DNA from: Dryocola sp051307055
Lineage (GTDB): Bacteria; Pseudomonadota; Gammaproteobacteria; Enterobacterales; Enterobacteriaceae
Assembly: GCF_051307055.1 (NCBI RefSeq)
Contig: NZ_CP149994.1
Location: 496,001-560,000 of the forward strand
Direction: 5' to 3'
DNA: 64,000 bases
Shown: positions 53,502-61,800 of the stretch, one piece after another
Layout of the letters: each line of letters begins with the position of its first letter
How positions within the stretch are numbered: the first letter of the stretch is position 1
Program-made: the position numbers and the translations under genes
Notes under the pieces: model-generated
What the model was told of the DNA's origin: nothing
The model's database searches: none
The model's input: only the letters and a program-made list of their open reading frames with translations

Positions 53502-54327
53502 GGAAACGCAGGTAGCAGAGGAGCGCGCAAACAGCATCACGGATAAAGAGCTGCGCAGCGTGTTCTGGCGCTCATTCCAGATGGAGTTCTCCTGGAACTA
53601 CGAGCGGCAGATGAACCTGGCGTTTGTTTACGCCATGATCCCGGTGCTGAAGAAACTCTATACCCGCAAAGAGGATCTGGCCTGCGCGCTCAAGCGCCAT
53701 CTGGTGTTCTTTAATACCACGCCGCATATCGTCACGCTGATCCTTGGCATTACCGCGGCGATGGAAGAGAAAAACAGCGGTTCAAAGGGCATGGATGCGG
53801 CATCCGTCGACAGCGTGAAGGCGTCGCTGATGGGACCGCTGGCAGGGCTCGGGGACTCTTTTTTCTGGGGGACGCTGCGCCTGATTGCCACCGGCATCGG
53901 CACAAGCCTTGCGCTGAAGGGGAGCATTCTCGGACCGATTCTTTTCCTGCTGGTATTTAACATTCCGCATCTGGCGGTGCGTTTTCTGTTTACCCGCTGG
54001 GGCTACGTGCTGGGGACCGGCGTCCTGCAACGTATTCAGAAGAGCGGCATGATGGAAAGCCTGACCTACGGCGCGTCGATAATCGGCCTGATGGTGGTGG
54101 GCGCCATGACCGCCTCGATGATTGATATCACCGTTCCCGTCACCTTCGGGACGGGGGAGGCGAAAACCCATGTGCAGGACATCATCAACGATATTATGCC
54201 CGCGCTATTGCCTTTGCTGAGCTTCGGTATCGTCTACTGGCTGCTGGGTAAAAAAGTGAAACCGTTAGCCATTCTTGGCGGTATGGCCGTGGTGGGGATT
54301 TTCGGTTCGTGGCTTGGGGTATTCTGA
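53479..54327 (+). CDS. gfrD: mannose-family PTS component IID
   Basis: 282 aa. IID features: LRSVFWRSFQMEFSWNYERQ and MGPLAGLGDSFFWGTLRLIA, with C-terminal membrane helices. It forms the transport complex with IIC. AAGGAG lies 6-9 bases before ATG 53479, which favours this start over the two in-frame ATGs just downstream. Confidence 0.9.
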   Translation: MTMKMISEETQVAEERANSITDKELRSVFWRSFQMEFSWNYERQMNLAFVYAMIPVLKKLYTRKEDLACALKRHLVFFNTTPHIVTLILGITAAMEEKNSGSKGMDAASVDSVKASLMGPLAGLGDSFFWGTLRLIATGIGTSLALKGSILGPILFLLVFNIPHLAVRFLFTRWGYVLGTGVLQRIQKSGMMESLTYGASIIGLMVVGAMTASMIDITVPVTFGTGEAKTHVQDIINDIMPALLPLLSFGIVYWLLGKKVKPLAILGGMAVVGIFGSWLGVF

Positions 54328-54337
54328 GGAGAAAAAG

Positions 54338-55399
54338 ATGTCAACCATGCTGGATTATATTGAACAGGAGTCAGAGGCGCTGACGGTTATATTGCAGGAG
54401 TATCAGGAAAAGCTTGCGTCATTGAAAGTTTATCTGGAAGACAGAGCCGTAAATAAGATTATGATTCTGGCGACGGGGTCATCTTATAACGCAGCGCTGT
54501 GCGCCAGATATTATTTTGAAGAGCGTTTCGGCATTCTGATCGATATTAAAGAGCCATATAATTTCACCCATTATGAACGAGTCGATCCGGCAACGGATCT
54601 GGTGATTGCGGTAAGCCAGAGCGGGAAAAGTTCGTCCACGCTGGAGGCGATGAAAAAGGTCCAGGCGCTGGGTATTGCTGTTTTCTGCCTGACGTCCAGC
54701 CCCGCAAGCCCGGCGGCTAAGCAGGCGGATGGCGTACTGGATATCAATACCGGCCTTGAAAGCGTGGGGTTCGTGACGCGCGGCTTTAGCGCCACGGTGC
54801 TGAACCTGCTGTTAATCGCCCTGATGGTGGCCGAAAGCCGCGGGCTGGTTACGCAGGCGGAGCGGGCTGAAACGCTGGCGGAGCTGAAAGAGGCGGCGCT
54901 GGCTATACCGGGCGTTATCGATAAAACCAACGTGTTTATCGCCCGCCACCGACGGCATTTTATTCAGGCATCACGCTTTGTCGCCATTGGTTATGGCGCG
55001 CTGACCGGGGTGGCGAAGGAGTGCGAAACTAAATTTACGGAAACCGTTCGCCTGCCTTCAGGCGGCTTCGAATTAGAGGCTTATATGCATGGGCCCTATC
55101 TTGAGGCTAACGCACGCCACACGCTGTTTTTCATCGAGGATCGGCCTCATGCGCGAAGCGCTGCGTTGCGCGATTACATGCGGCCTGCGGTTGACGCCGT
55201 TTTTACCGTCACCCTGGCGGCAGGGAATAACGATGAAAATACGCTGGCGTTAAATTTCCCGTTAACCCATAACTTTGCGCCTTTATTATTAATCGTCCCC
55301 TTCCAGTTACTGGCCTTTAATATTTCGGCAGCGAAAGGAACAGATTTAAGCGTGCGTATTTTTGATGATTTCGACAAAGTGCTTAAAAGCAAAATTTAA
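54338..55399 (+). CDS. gfrE: SIS-domain deglycase, GfrE-like
   Basis: 353 aa with two SIS (sugar isomerase) domains: ILATGSSYNAALCARYYFEE in the first and FVAIGYGALTGVAKECETKF in the second, as in glucosamine-6-phosphate synthase isomerase halves. In Salmonella GfrE splits glucoselysine-6-phosphate. GAGGAGAAAAAG precedes the ATG, 10 bases after gfrD. Confidence 0.85.
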   Translation: MSTMLDYIEQESEALTVILQEYQEKLASLKVYLEDRAVNKIMILATGSSYNAALCARYYFEERFGILIDIKEPYNFTHYERVDPATDLVIAVSQSGKSSSTLEAMKKVQALGIAVFCLTSSPASPAAKQADGVLDINTGLESVGFVTRGFSATVLNLLLIALMVAESRGLVTQAERAETLAELKEAALAIPGVIDKTNVFIARHRRHFIQASRFVAIGYGALTGVAKECETKFTETVRLPSGGFELEAYMHGPYLEANARHTLFFIEDRPHARSAALRDYMRPAVDAVFTVTLAAGNNDENTLALNFPLTHNFAPLLLIVPFQLLAFNISAAKGTDLSVRIFDDFDKVLKSKI

Positions 55400-55420
55400 T
55401 TCCTTTTCAGGAGAATAGCT

Positions 55421-56431
55421 ATGTTAGGTTTTAATCAGGATGAGTACCTGACCAGTGCTCGTGACATTATCTCTGCGCGTAATATCGCTGAACAGGTGGC
55501 GGGAAATATTCACGCCGAAGGTTTCAGTAATCTGTTTTTCGCCTCCGTCGGCGGTTCACTGGCGCCGATGATGGCGATACAGGAATTTGCTAAAGAGGTG
55601 ACAGCGCTGCCGGTATATACCGAGCAGGCGGCGGAATTAATCTGCAAGGGAAATAAAAAGCTAAATAAAGATTCGGTGGTGATTACGCTTTCCAAATCGG
55701 GAGATACCAAAGAGTCTGTGGCTATTGCGCAGTGGTGTAAGGCGCAGGGGATCCGCGTGGTGGCTATCACCAAAAATGCCGATTCGCCGCTGGCCGCTGC
55801 CGCAACCTGGCATATCCCGATGCAGCACAAAAACGGCGTGGAATATGAGTATATGCTGCTTTACTGGCTGTTCTTCCGTCTGGTTGCGCTTAACGGCGAG
55901 TTCAGCGGATACGATCGCTTTGCCGGCCAGCTTGCGCTGCTGCCGGAGAACCTGCTGCAGGCCAAACGCCAGTTCAACGATCGCGCCGATGAAATCGCCA
56001 GCCGCTACCATAGCGCGGAGTATATGATGTGGATTGGCGGCGCGGAGATGTGGGGCGAGGTGTATCTGTTCTCAATGTGTATTCTGGAAGAGATGCAGTG
56101 GAAGCGCACTAAGTCGGTGAGTTCGGCGGAGTTTTTCCACGGCACGCTGGAGCTGCTGGAAAAAGACGTCCCGCTGTTTCTTGTTAAAGGGGAAGGGAAG
56201 TGCCGTCAGCTCGATGACCGCGTTGAAGCCTTTGCCGGTAAGATAACGGATAACCTGGTGGTTATCGATCCTCGCGAATTCGCGCTTACAGGCATTGATG
56301 ACGAGTTCCGCTGGCTCCTTGCGCCGTGCGTGGCCTCCACTCTGCTGGTGGACAGGCTGGCAGCGCACTTTGAGCGCTATACGGGGCACAGTCTGGATAT
56401 TCGCCGCTACTACCGTCAGTTTGAATATTAA
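55421..56431 (+). CDS. gfrF: SIS-domain deglycase, GfrF/FrlB-like
   Basis: 336 aa, two SIS domains (FFASVGGSLAPMMAIQEFAK and TLSKSGDTKESVAIAQWCKA). It resembles FrlB/GfrF, which convert fructoselysine-6-phosphate to glucose-6-phosphate and lysine. AGGAGAA lies before the ATG, 21 bases after gfrE. Last gene of the operon, followed by a hairpin. Confidence 0.87.
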   Translation: MLGFNQDEYLTSARDIISARNIAEQVAGNIHAEGFSNLFFASVGGSLAPMMAIQEFAKEVTALPVYTEQAAELICKGNKKLNKDSVVITLSKSGDTKESVAIAQWCKAQGIRVVAITKNADSPLAAAATWHIPMQHKNGVEYEYMLLYWLFFRLVALNGEFSGYDRFAGQLALLPENLLQAKRQFNDRADEIASRYHSAEYMMWIGGAEMWGEVYLFSMCILEEMQWKRTKSVSSAEFFHGTLELLEKDVPLFLVKGEGKCRQLDDRVEAFAGKITDNLVVIDPREFALTGIDDEFRWLLAPCVASTLLVDRLAAHFERYTGHSLDIRRYYRQFEY

Positions 56432-56443
56432 TAAGCGTCAGAA

Positions 56444-56465
56444 AGGCTGCCCGCAGGGGCAGCCT
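56444..56465 (+). terminator. hairpin after gfrF
   Basis: Perfect 9-bp arms AGGCTGCCC (56444-56452) and GGGCAGCCT (56457-56465) with a GCAG loop, 13 bases after the gfrF stop. It lacks a T-run, so it may block exonucleases rather than end transcription alone. Confidence 0.6.
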
Positions 56466-56608
56466 GAGACGGCTGATAAAATTTATCCGGGTTAACAGTA
56501 CGACAGCAACCTTAGTTAAAACAAATAGCTATCTCTTATGGTTTACCCCGGATCGCTGAAAACCACATTTTTCGGCTGTCCATCATCAATATGAGGCAGC
56601 CTTTTCAT

Positions 56609-57133
56609 TCAGGAAATGTAGTTTGCCGCTTGCTTGAGAACCAGATCGCAGGCTTTGGTTTTTACTTTTTCAGCCAGCGGCGAGCTGCCGATCGTGTTCA
56701 GATCCAGCTGCTGGTCTTTGCCGGTATTCAGCAGGCCCATCAGGCCCTGATTGTAGTCCGGCTGCTCGGCGGGTTTCGCGCTGTTCTCAAGGCCCAGCTT
56801 GCTCATCAGCTGGCTTTTGATATTTTCGGTGCTGGTGACGGACGCCAGTTTGTTTTTGGCGCAGTACTCTATCACGCCCGCCGCGTTGGTCATGCTGTTG
56901 GAGCTCAGCGCCTGGTTGCCGCCGTTCAGCAGGCTGGTCAGGGAGGCGAGGGAAAGGCCGCCGCTCTGGGCGCCGCTGGTGGTTGTGGTGCCGCTGGTGG
57001 CTGTAGTGCCGCTTTTGCTTAATTCACTTGCCGCGCTGGAGAGCCGATCCTGCCAGCTTGTCGCGGCCGCCTGGCCTGCAAAAACTGAGGTCGCCAGCAC
57101 AAGGGCGCATACCATACGATTGCTTACTTTCAT
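56609..57133 (-). CDS. yjjA: DUF2501 exported protein (YjjA-like)
   Basis: 174 aa (E. coli YjjA about 164). Signal peptide ends at AAA (MVCALVLATSVFAGQAAA), then a serine/threonine-rich linker with repeats of SGTT, and the DUF2501 core with two cysteines (EYCAKNKLASVTSTENIKSQ and TKACDLVLKQAANYIS). Function unknown. In E. coli yjjA is next to dnaC; here a TetR gene follows instead. Confidence 0.8.
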   Translation of the reverse strand: MKVSNRMVCALVLATSVFAGQAAATSWQDRLSSAASELSKSGTTATSGTTTTSGAQSGGLSLASLTSLLNGGNQALSSNSMTNAAGVIEYCAKNKLASVTSTENIKSQLMSKLGLENSAKPAEQPDYNQGLMGLLNTGKDQQLDLNTIGSSPLAEKVKTKACDLVLKQAANYIS

Positions 57134-57286
57134 TTTGTGATACTCATTTTGATAGCCTGCCGGGCAGGAGAAGTTAGCGGCGAGTATAACGCTTTGCTGC
57201 GGTAGGGCGGCAGTAAGAGAGTTCTTAATCAACAGGGCATTTCTGCAACTTTTCCTTTCTGTCCTCTGCGGCAGAAAGCGGGCTTG

Positions 57287-57928
57287 CTAAGGCCCGATAT
57301 AGCGCAACACCACTTTTACCGCCATCCTGCGATAGTGTTCGGCGTGTTCCGCCGGATCCCGCCCTTCTTCAAACAGGTTGGAGTAGGTGTAGCTATTGGC
57401 GACATGGTAGAAGCTAAAGCTGCCGATCAGGCGGTGCACGTCTTTAGCGGTTATCGCGGCGTTAAACAACTGCTTTGCCTGGCCGCGTGAGAGAACCTCT
57501 TCGAGCAAATCCAGCGCGCTGCGGTTGATCTCGCGCGGAAAGGCGGACTCTTTAACAAAGCGCCCGCGCTGCATGTTTTCCATGCAGATAATGCGGATAA
57601 AATCCGGGTGCTGGTCGTGGAAATCGAACGTCCACTCAACGAGCCGCACCATGGCCTCCACGGGAGGCAGATCGGCGAGGTTAAGCTGGCGCTCTGAGGT
57701 GCGGATTTGCGTATAGACATATTCCAGCACCTGCACGTAGAGCTGCTCTTTGCTCTTAAAGTGATACACCACCATGCGCTTGGTGGTGCCGGCTTTCTCG
57801 GCTATCTGCTCCATGCGCGCGCCGTTCAGGCCAAATTCAGCAAACAGGGTAAGGGCGCTAAAAAATATTTTTTCTTTCAGGCTCGCCTCAGCGAAACGTT
57901 CCGGAAAAGAGATTTCATGAGGTTCCAC
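57287..57928 (-). CDS. TetR-family regulator
   Basis: 213 aa. N-terminal helix-turn-helix (GLNGARMEQIAEKAGTTKRM followed by VVYHFKSKEQLYVQVLEY) and an all-helical ligand domain. The start is GTG 57928 because AAGGAG lies 6 bases upstream; the longer frame has no signal. It lies 66 bases from yjjB, read in the same direction, so it may be the regulator of the yjjPB exporter or lie in the same transcript. Confidence 0.85.
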   Translation of the reverse strand: MEPHEISFPERFAEASLKEKIFFSALTLFAEFGLNGARMEQIAEKAGTTKRMVVYHFKSKEQLYVQVLEYVYTQIRTSERQLNLADLPPVEAMVRLVEWTFDFHDQHPDFIRIICMENMQRGRFVKESAFPREINRSALDLLEEVLSRGQAKQLFNAAITAKDVHRLIGSFSFYHVANSYTYSNLFEEGRDPAEHAEHYRRMAVKVVLRYIGP

Positions 57929-57994
57929 GCAGGCTCCTTGGGGTTGGCAGGTACGTAGCATTATCCAGGCTTTTGCCCGCCCGGCAAAATCAAT

Positions 57995-58468
57995 CTACAC
58001 TCGCGGGCGCTTGCGATACAGCCATAAACCCGGCAACGACAGGCCAATCGACAGGGCGCCGACGATAAACGACGCCTTCAGAAAGTTGGTCACCAGCTGC
58101 ATCAGCAGCGCTTCGCTGTAGCCGAAATGGCTCATTTTCACGGCGGAAATCATTGCGGTGTAGGCTGGGATGCCGGGGAACATCGGGATCACCGCCGCCA
58201 CGGTAAATACCTTCGGATGGGCAAGATACCAGCGCGACCACTGGATGCCGATCGTGCCCACCAGAATGGCGGCGATAAACGAACTCCATTCTATGTTGAA
58301 ACCTGCGGCCATCATTACCATGCGCGAGCCGTGGCCTGTTGCGCCAAGCAATGCGCACCAGCGCAGCGCCCGGTGCGGTACGTTGAAAACCAGCGCAAAA
58401 CCTACGGCCGGAATTGCCGCCAGCACCATGTCCTGCAGCAGCGCCAGTAGAAAATCGATTATGCCCAT
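57995..58468 (-). CDS. yjjB: YjjB, small subunit of a ThrE-type exporter
   Basis: 157 aa, equal to E. coli YjjB, with about five membrane helices (GIIDFLLALLQDMVLAAIPA, later IPMFPGIPAYTAMISAVKMS). It corresponds to the C-terminal half of threonine/serine exporters; with YjjP it exports succinate or amino acids in E. coli. It overlaps yjjP by 10 bases. Confidence 0.92.
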   Translation of the reverse strand: MGIIDFLLALLQDMVLAAIPAVGFALVFNVPHRALRWCALLGATGHGSRMVMMAAGFNIEWSSFIAAILVGTIGIQWSRWYLAHPKVFTVAAVIPMFPGIPAYTAMISAVKMSHFGYSEALLMQLVTNFLKASFIVGALSIGLSLPGLWLYRKRPRV

Positions 58469-59235
58469 CCGCGCAGCCCCCAGACGGCCATCGCCATCAC
58501 CACGCCGATGCAGGTGGCGAGCGTTAACAGGCTCGCCATCGCCCAGCGTGCCAGGCCCGTATTGACGTGGCCTTTGAACATGTCCGCCACGGCGTTAATT
58601 AACGGGAAGCCCGGCACCAGCAGCAGCACGCTTGCCGCCATCGCTATGGTTGAGGTGTTGGCAAACGGCCCTTTGGTTATCAGCAGGCCGGAGACGGAGG
58701 TGGCGATAAAAGCGGTGATGCAGAAGTTAATTTGCGGGTGCAGATGGCGCTGGGTCAGCACCTGGCGGACATACATCGCCATGGCGCTTGCCGCAAAGGC
58801 GACCAGTGCGCCGTCCCAGCCGCCGTCGTTCAGCTTACAGAAGCAGCCGCAGGACAGGCCCACCATCAGCACCACTAACCAGCGCGGATAGCGCAGGGGC
58901 AAGATGTGGGCGAAACGTTTTAAAACGTCATGACGATCCAGCAGCTTATGTTCGGCCATGATCACAATATGCTGCACTTCGGTGACCACATGCATATTGA
59001 TGCCGCGGTCGCTATTTTTACGGGTGGTGGTCAGGCACTGGTTATCTTTAATCGTGCTCAACACGATAGCGTTCGCTGAAATGGAGCTTTCCACGCTGTC
59101 CATACCCAACGCGATGCCTAAACGAGTGGAGAGCTCTTCAACTAGCGCGCTTTCTGCGCCGTGCTGCAGTAAAAAAAGCGCGCACTGAATACACAGGCGG
59201 GTAATTTCCCGCTGTTCGTTGTCGTCTGTCTGCAT
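58459..59235 (-). CDS. yjjP: YjjP, large subunit of a ThrE-type exporter
   Basis: 258 aa (E. coli 256). It begins MQTDDNEQREITRLCIQCAL, matching the E. coli start, so ATG 59235 is used. N-terminal soluble part followed by membrane helices (RYPRWLVVLMVGLSCGCFCK, then INAVADMFKGHVNTGLARWA). It forms an exporter with YjjB. First gene of the yjjP-yjjB unit. Confidence 0.92.
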   Translation of the reverse strand: MQTDDNEQREITRLCIQCALFLLQHGAESALVEELSTRLGIALGMDSVESSISANAIVLSTIKDNQCLTTTRKNSDRGINMHVVTEVQHIVIMAEHKLLDRHDVLKRFAHILPLRYPRWLVVLMVGLSCGCFCKLNDGGWDGALVAFAASAMAMYVRQVLTQRHLHPQINFCITAFIATSVSGLLITKGPFANTSTIAMAASVLLLVPGFPLINAVADMFKGHVNTGLARWAMASLLTLATCIGVVMAMAVWGLRGWA

Positions 59236-59425
59236 GTTGTGCCCTGGAGAATGAAATAGCGGCAAGCGCCGCTTAAATGTAATCGTCCATTATTAGCACA
59301 GGCCTATATCCATGCTCCGTGGCGCCAGATCAATATTTGTTCGGATAATTCTTTTTGCACGCTTTTTCTTCAGGCGCACATGACGATGAGGCCAGACGGC
59401 TTTCAGGTTCGCTGTATTTATGTGT

Positions 59426-59884
59426 TTAAAGGCAAACATCAATCCATTTTGCGGCGGTCAGTTCGGCTAAACGCGCCGGCGCTATGCGTACAGCGCTGTG
59501 AATGGCGCCCGCCGCGGGAAGCACTTCGTCATACTGTTTCAGCGTGATATCGCAGTAAACAGCCAGCGGGTTCTCAAGCCCGAAAGGGCAGACGCCGCCG
59601 ACGGGATGGCCGGTCCAGGTAACGACCTCGTCGCTGCTGAGCATGCGTGCTTTCGCGCCGAAGACGGCTTTGAGCTTTTTGTTATCCAGCCGGGCGTCCC
59701 CTTTGGCGACGACAAGAATAACGTCATTTTTTACTTTCAATGACAGCGTCTTGGCAATCTGGCCGGGCGCAACGTTATGCGCAACGGCGGCAAGGGCTAC
59801 GGTGGCAGTGCTTTGATTAAGTTCAATAATAGCGATATCGGGGGCGTGGTCGGCAAAGAATTGCCGCACAGACTGCAGACTCAT
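59426..59884 (-). CDS. YbaK/EbsC-type aminoacyl-tRNA deacylase
   Basis: 152 aa. The YbaK fold shows IAKTLSLKVKNDVILVVAKG and the GHPVGGVCPFGLENPLAVYC block, with the conserved lysine (KTL) and the GGVxPFG loop. Such free-standing editing domains hydrolyse mischarged tRNAs, e.g. Cys-tRNA(Pro) or Ala-tRNA(Pro). ATG 59884 has GGAGAA upstream. It stands alone between yjjP and the PTS genes. Confidence 0.85.
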   Translation of the reverse strand: MSLQSVRQFFADHAPDIAIIELNQSTATVALAAVAHNVAPGQIAKTLSLKVKNDVILVVAKGDARLDNKKLKAVFGAKARMLSSDEVVTWTGHPVGGVCPFGLENPLAVYCDITLKQYDEVLPAAGAIHSAVRIAPARLAELTAAKWIDVCL

Positions 59885-59998
59885 GTATTTCTCCTGATTT
59901 GACCGGAAATAATTTCGCATAAGGTCGTGCTTTCTGTAAACCGCTTATCATCAACAGGCCCGCTTTAATTCAGCGAATCCTGGATCTCCTTCACAATC

Positions 59999-60029
59999 AC
60001 TGCAACCGGTTACAGTAACCGGTTGCAGT
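59999..60029. promoter_or_regulatory. 31-bp palindrome, double LacI-type operator
   Basis: Perfect 15-bp arms ACTGCAACCGGTTAC and GTAACCGGTTGCAGT around a single A, 65 bases before the PTS IIB start. It contains two AACCGGTT cores 13 bases apart, the core of many LacI/GalR-family operators. No LacI-family gene is in the window. Confidence 0.75.
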
Positions 60030-60093
60030 CCGTTAAAGAGCGAGGAATACTGAATCTGTAACCACCCCTGTACCTACATTATAAGAGCAGTCT

Positions 60094-60399
60094 ATGAAAC
60101 GTATCCTTTTGTGCTGTGCCGCTGGTATGTCTACCAGTATGGTCGTGAACAGGATGAAGCAAGCCGCTTTAGTGCAACAGATTGACGTAGAAATAAAAGC
60201 GGTCGGCATCGAAGAGTTCACCGACGTTATGCCCGGTTATGATTGTTGTTTACTCGGACCACAAATTAAATATCGTCTGGAGGATTTCAAAGCACAGGCA
60301 GCACCTAAACAGATCCCGGTCACGGTGATCAACTCTATGGATTACGGAATGATGCGCGGCGATAAAATTCTCGCTGACGCACTCGCGTTGCTAGCCTGA
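60094..60399 (+). CDS. PTS component IIB, lactose/cellobiose type
   Basis: 101 aa. The phospho-cysteine is C8 in MKRILLCCAAGMSTSMVV, the ChbB-type loop. It shuttles phosphate to the sugar bound by IIC. AGAGCAGT precedes the ATG. There is no IIA gene and no phospho-glycosidase gene next to it, so it must borrow a IIA from another locus. It is preceded by a double LacI-type operator. Confidence 0.9.
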   Translation: MKRILLCCAAGMSTSMVVNRMKQAALVQQIDVEIKAVGIEEFTDVMPGYDCCLLGPQIKYRLEDFKAQAAPKQIPVTVINSMDYGMMRGDKILADALALLA

Positions 60400-60412
60400 C
60401 TGGAGAACGACA

Positions 60413-61759
60413 ATGTCTTCTAACCATGCCGCCTTTAATTTGATTTTTCGTTTTGTTGAAAACTATGTCAGCCCGATAGCCGGGCGCATCTCGGCCCAGC
60501 GACACGTCATGGCCATTCGCGACGGATTTATCTCCGCGATGCCGTTTATGATTGTCGGCTCGTTCCTACTGGTCTTTGCTTATCCTCCGTTCTCGCCGAC
60601 CACGACCTGGGGCTTCGCCCGCGCCTGGCTGGATGCGGCAAAACACTTCGAAGGGCAGATCCTTACGCCGTTTGATATGACGATGGGCATCATGTCCATC
60701 TATATCTGTGCGGCTATCGCCTATAACCTCGGCAAGCACTATGTGAAGTCGCACGGTCTTGATCCGTTTATGTGCGCCATGCTGTCGCTGATGGCGTTCC
60801 TGCTGGTTGCTGCGCCAAAAACCAAAGGGACGCTGCCGGTAGACAGCCTCGGCGGGACGGGGATCTTTACCGCGATTCTGGTGGCGATTTACTGCGTTGA
60901 AATGATGCGTTTCCTGAAGGCGCATAACATTGGCATTAAGCTGCCGGACCAGGTGCCGCCGATGATCAAAAACTCCTTCGATCTGCTGATCCCGGTGCTG
61001 GTTGTGGTGCTGACGCTCTATCCGCTGAGCCTGTTCATACAGTCGCAGTTCGATATGCTTATTCCGCAGGCCATTATGTCGCTGTTCAAACCGCTGGTTT
61101 CCGCGGCGGATTCCCTGCCGGCGATTCTGCTTGCGGTGCTGATTGGCCACCTGCTGTGGTTTGCGGGCATTCACGGCGCGGCGATTGTTTCAGGCATGCT
61201 GCAGATGTTCTGGCTGACTAACCTTGGGATGAACCAGAGCGCGCTGGCGCAGGGCGCGCCGTTGCCGCATATCTTTATGGAGGCCTTCTGGACATTCTTT
61301 ATCGTGGTCGGCGGTTCCGGCGCGACGATGGGGCTGGTGATCTGCTATCTGCGCAGCAAATCAGCTCACCTGCGTTCCATTGGCCGCCTGAGCATCGTGC
61401 CAACCTGCTTTAACATTAACGAACCGGTCATTTTCGGTACGCCGATCGTTATGAACCCGGTGTTCTTCATTCCGTTCCTGTTGGCACCTATGGTTAACGC
61501 CGTGCTGGCCTGGGGCGCAATGAAAATGGATCTGATTGGACGCGTCATTTCCGTTGTGCCGTGGACGGCGCCGGCGCCGATTGGCGCGGCCTGGGCGCTG
61601 GGCTGGGATTTCCGGGCGGCGATTCTGGTGGTGCTGCTGGCCGTGGTATCCGCCATCATTTACTTCCCGTTCTTTAAAGTCTACGAGAAGCAGCTGCTTG
61701 AGCAGGAGGCGGAAGAGGCGCTGAAAGCTTCTGATGAGACAAGCCAGCAGGCAGCATAG
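60413..61759 (+). CDS. PTS component IIC, cellobiose/diacetylchitobiose type
   Basis: 448 aa with about ten membrane helices. Typical blocks: ISAQRHVMAIRDGFISAMPF, the helix GIHGAAIVSGMLQMFWL, and NINEPVIFGTPIVMNPVFF with the NEP substrate-binding loop. It transports a beta-linked disaccharide or glucoside. It starts 13 bases after IIB with GGAGAACGAC upstream. A strong terminator follows. Confidence 0.92.
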   Translation: MSSNHAAFNLIFRFVENYVSPIAGRISAQRHVMAIRDGFISAMPFMIVGSFLLVFAYPPFSPTTTWGFARAWLDAAKHFEGQILTPFDMTMGIMSIYICAAIAYNLGKHYVKSHGLDPFMCAMLSLMAFLLVAAPKTKGTLPVDSLGGTGIFTAILVAIYCVEMMRFLKAHNIGIKLPDQVPPMIKNSFDLLIPVLVVVLTLYPLSLFIQSQFDMLIPQAIMSLFKPLVSAADSLPAILLAVLIGHLLWFAGIHGAAIVSGMLQMFWLTNLGMNQSALAQGAPLPHIFMEAFWTFFIVVGGSGATMGLVICYLRSKSAHLRSIGRLSIVPTCFNINEPVIFGTPIVMNPVFFIPFLLAPMVNAVLAWGAMKMDLIGRVISVVPWTAPAPIGAAWALGWDFRAAILVVLLAVVSAIIYFPFFKVYEKQLLEQEAEEALKASDETSQQAA

Positions 61760-61778
61760 GCGTTTGTGACAGGAAAAC

Positions 61779-61800
61779 GGCGGCGAAAGCCGCCTTTTTT
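61779..61800 (+). terminator. intrinsic terminator between PTS IIC and fhuF
   Basis: GGCGGC (61779-61784), loop GAAA, GCCGCC (61789-61794), then TTTTTTATTTT. The A-run on the left makes it partly usable for the convergent fhuF. Confidence 0.88.

Noticed and set aside
51798..56431. Mannose-family PTS with two SIS proteins as a new sugar system
   Set aside because: The gene order equals the Salmonella gfrABCDEF operon for glucoselysine and fructoselysine; only the promoter layout is reported as unusual.
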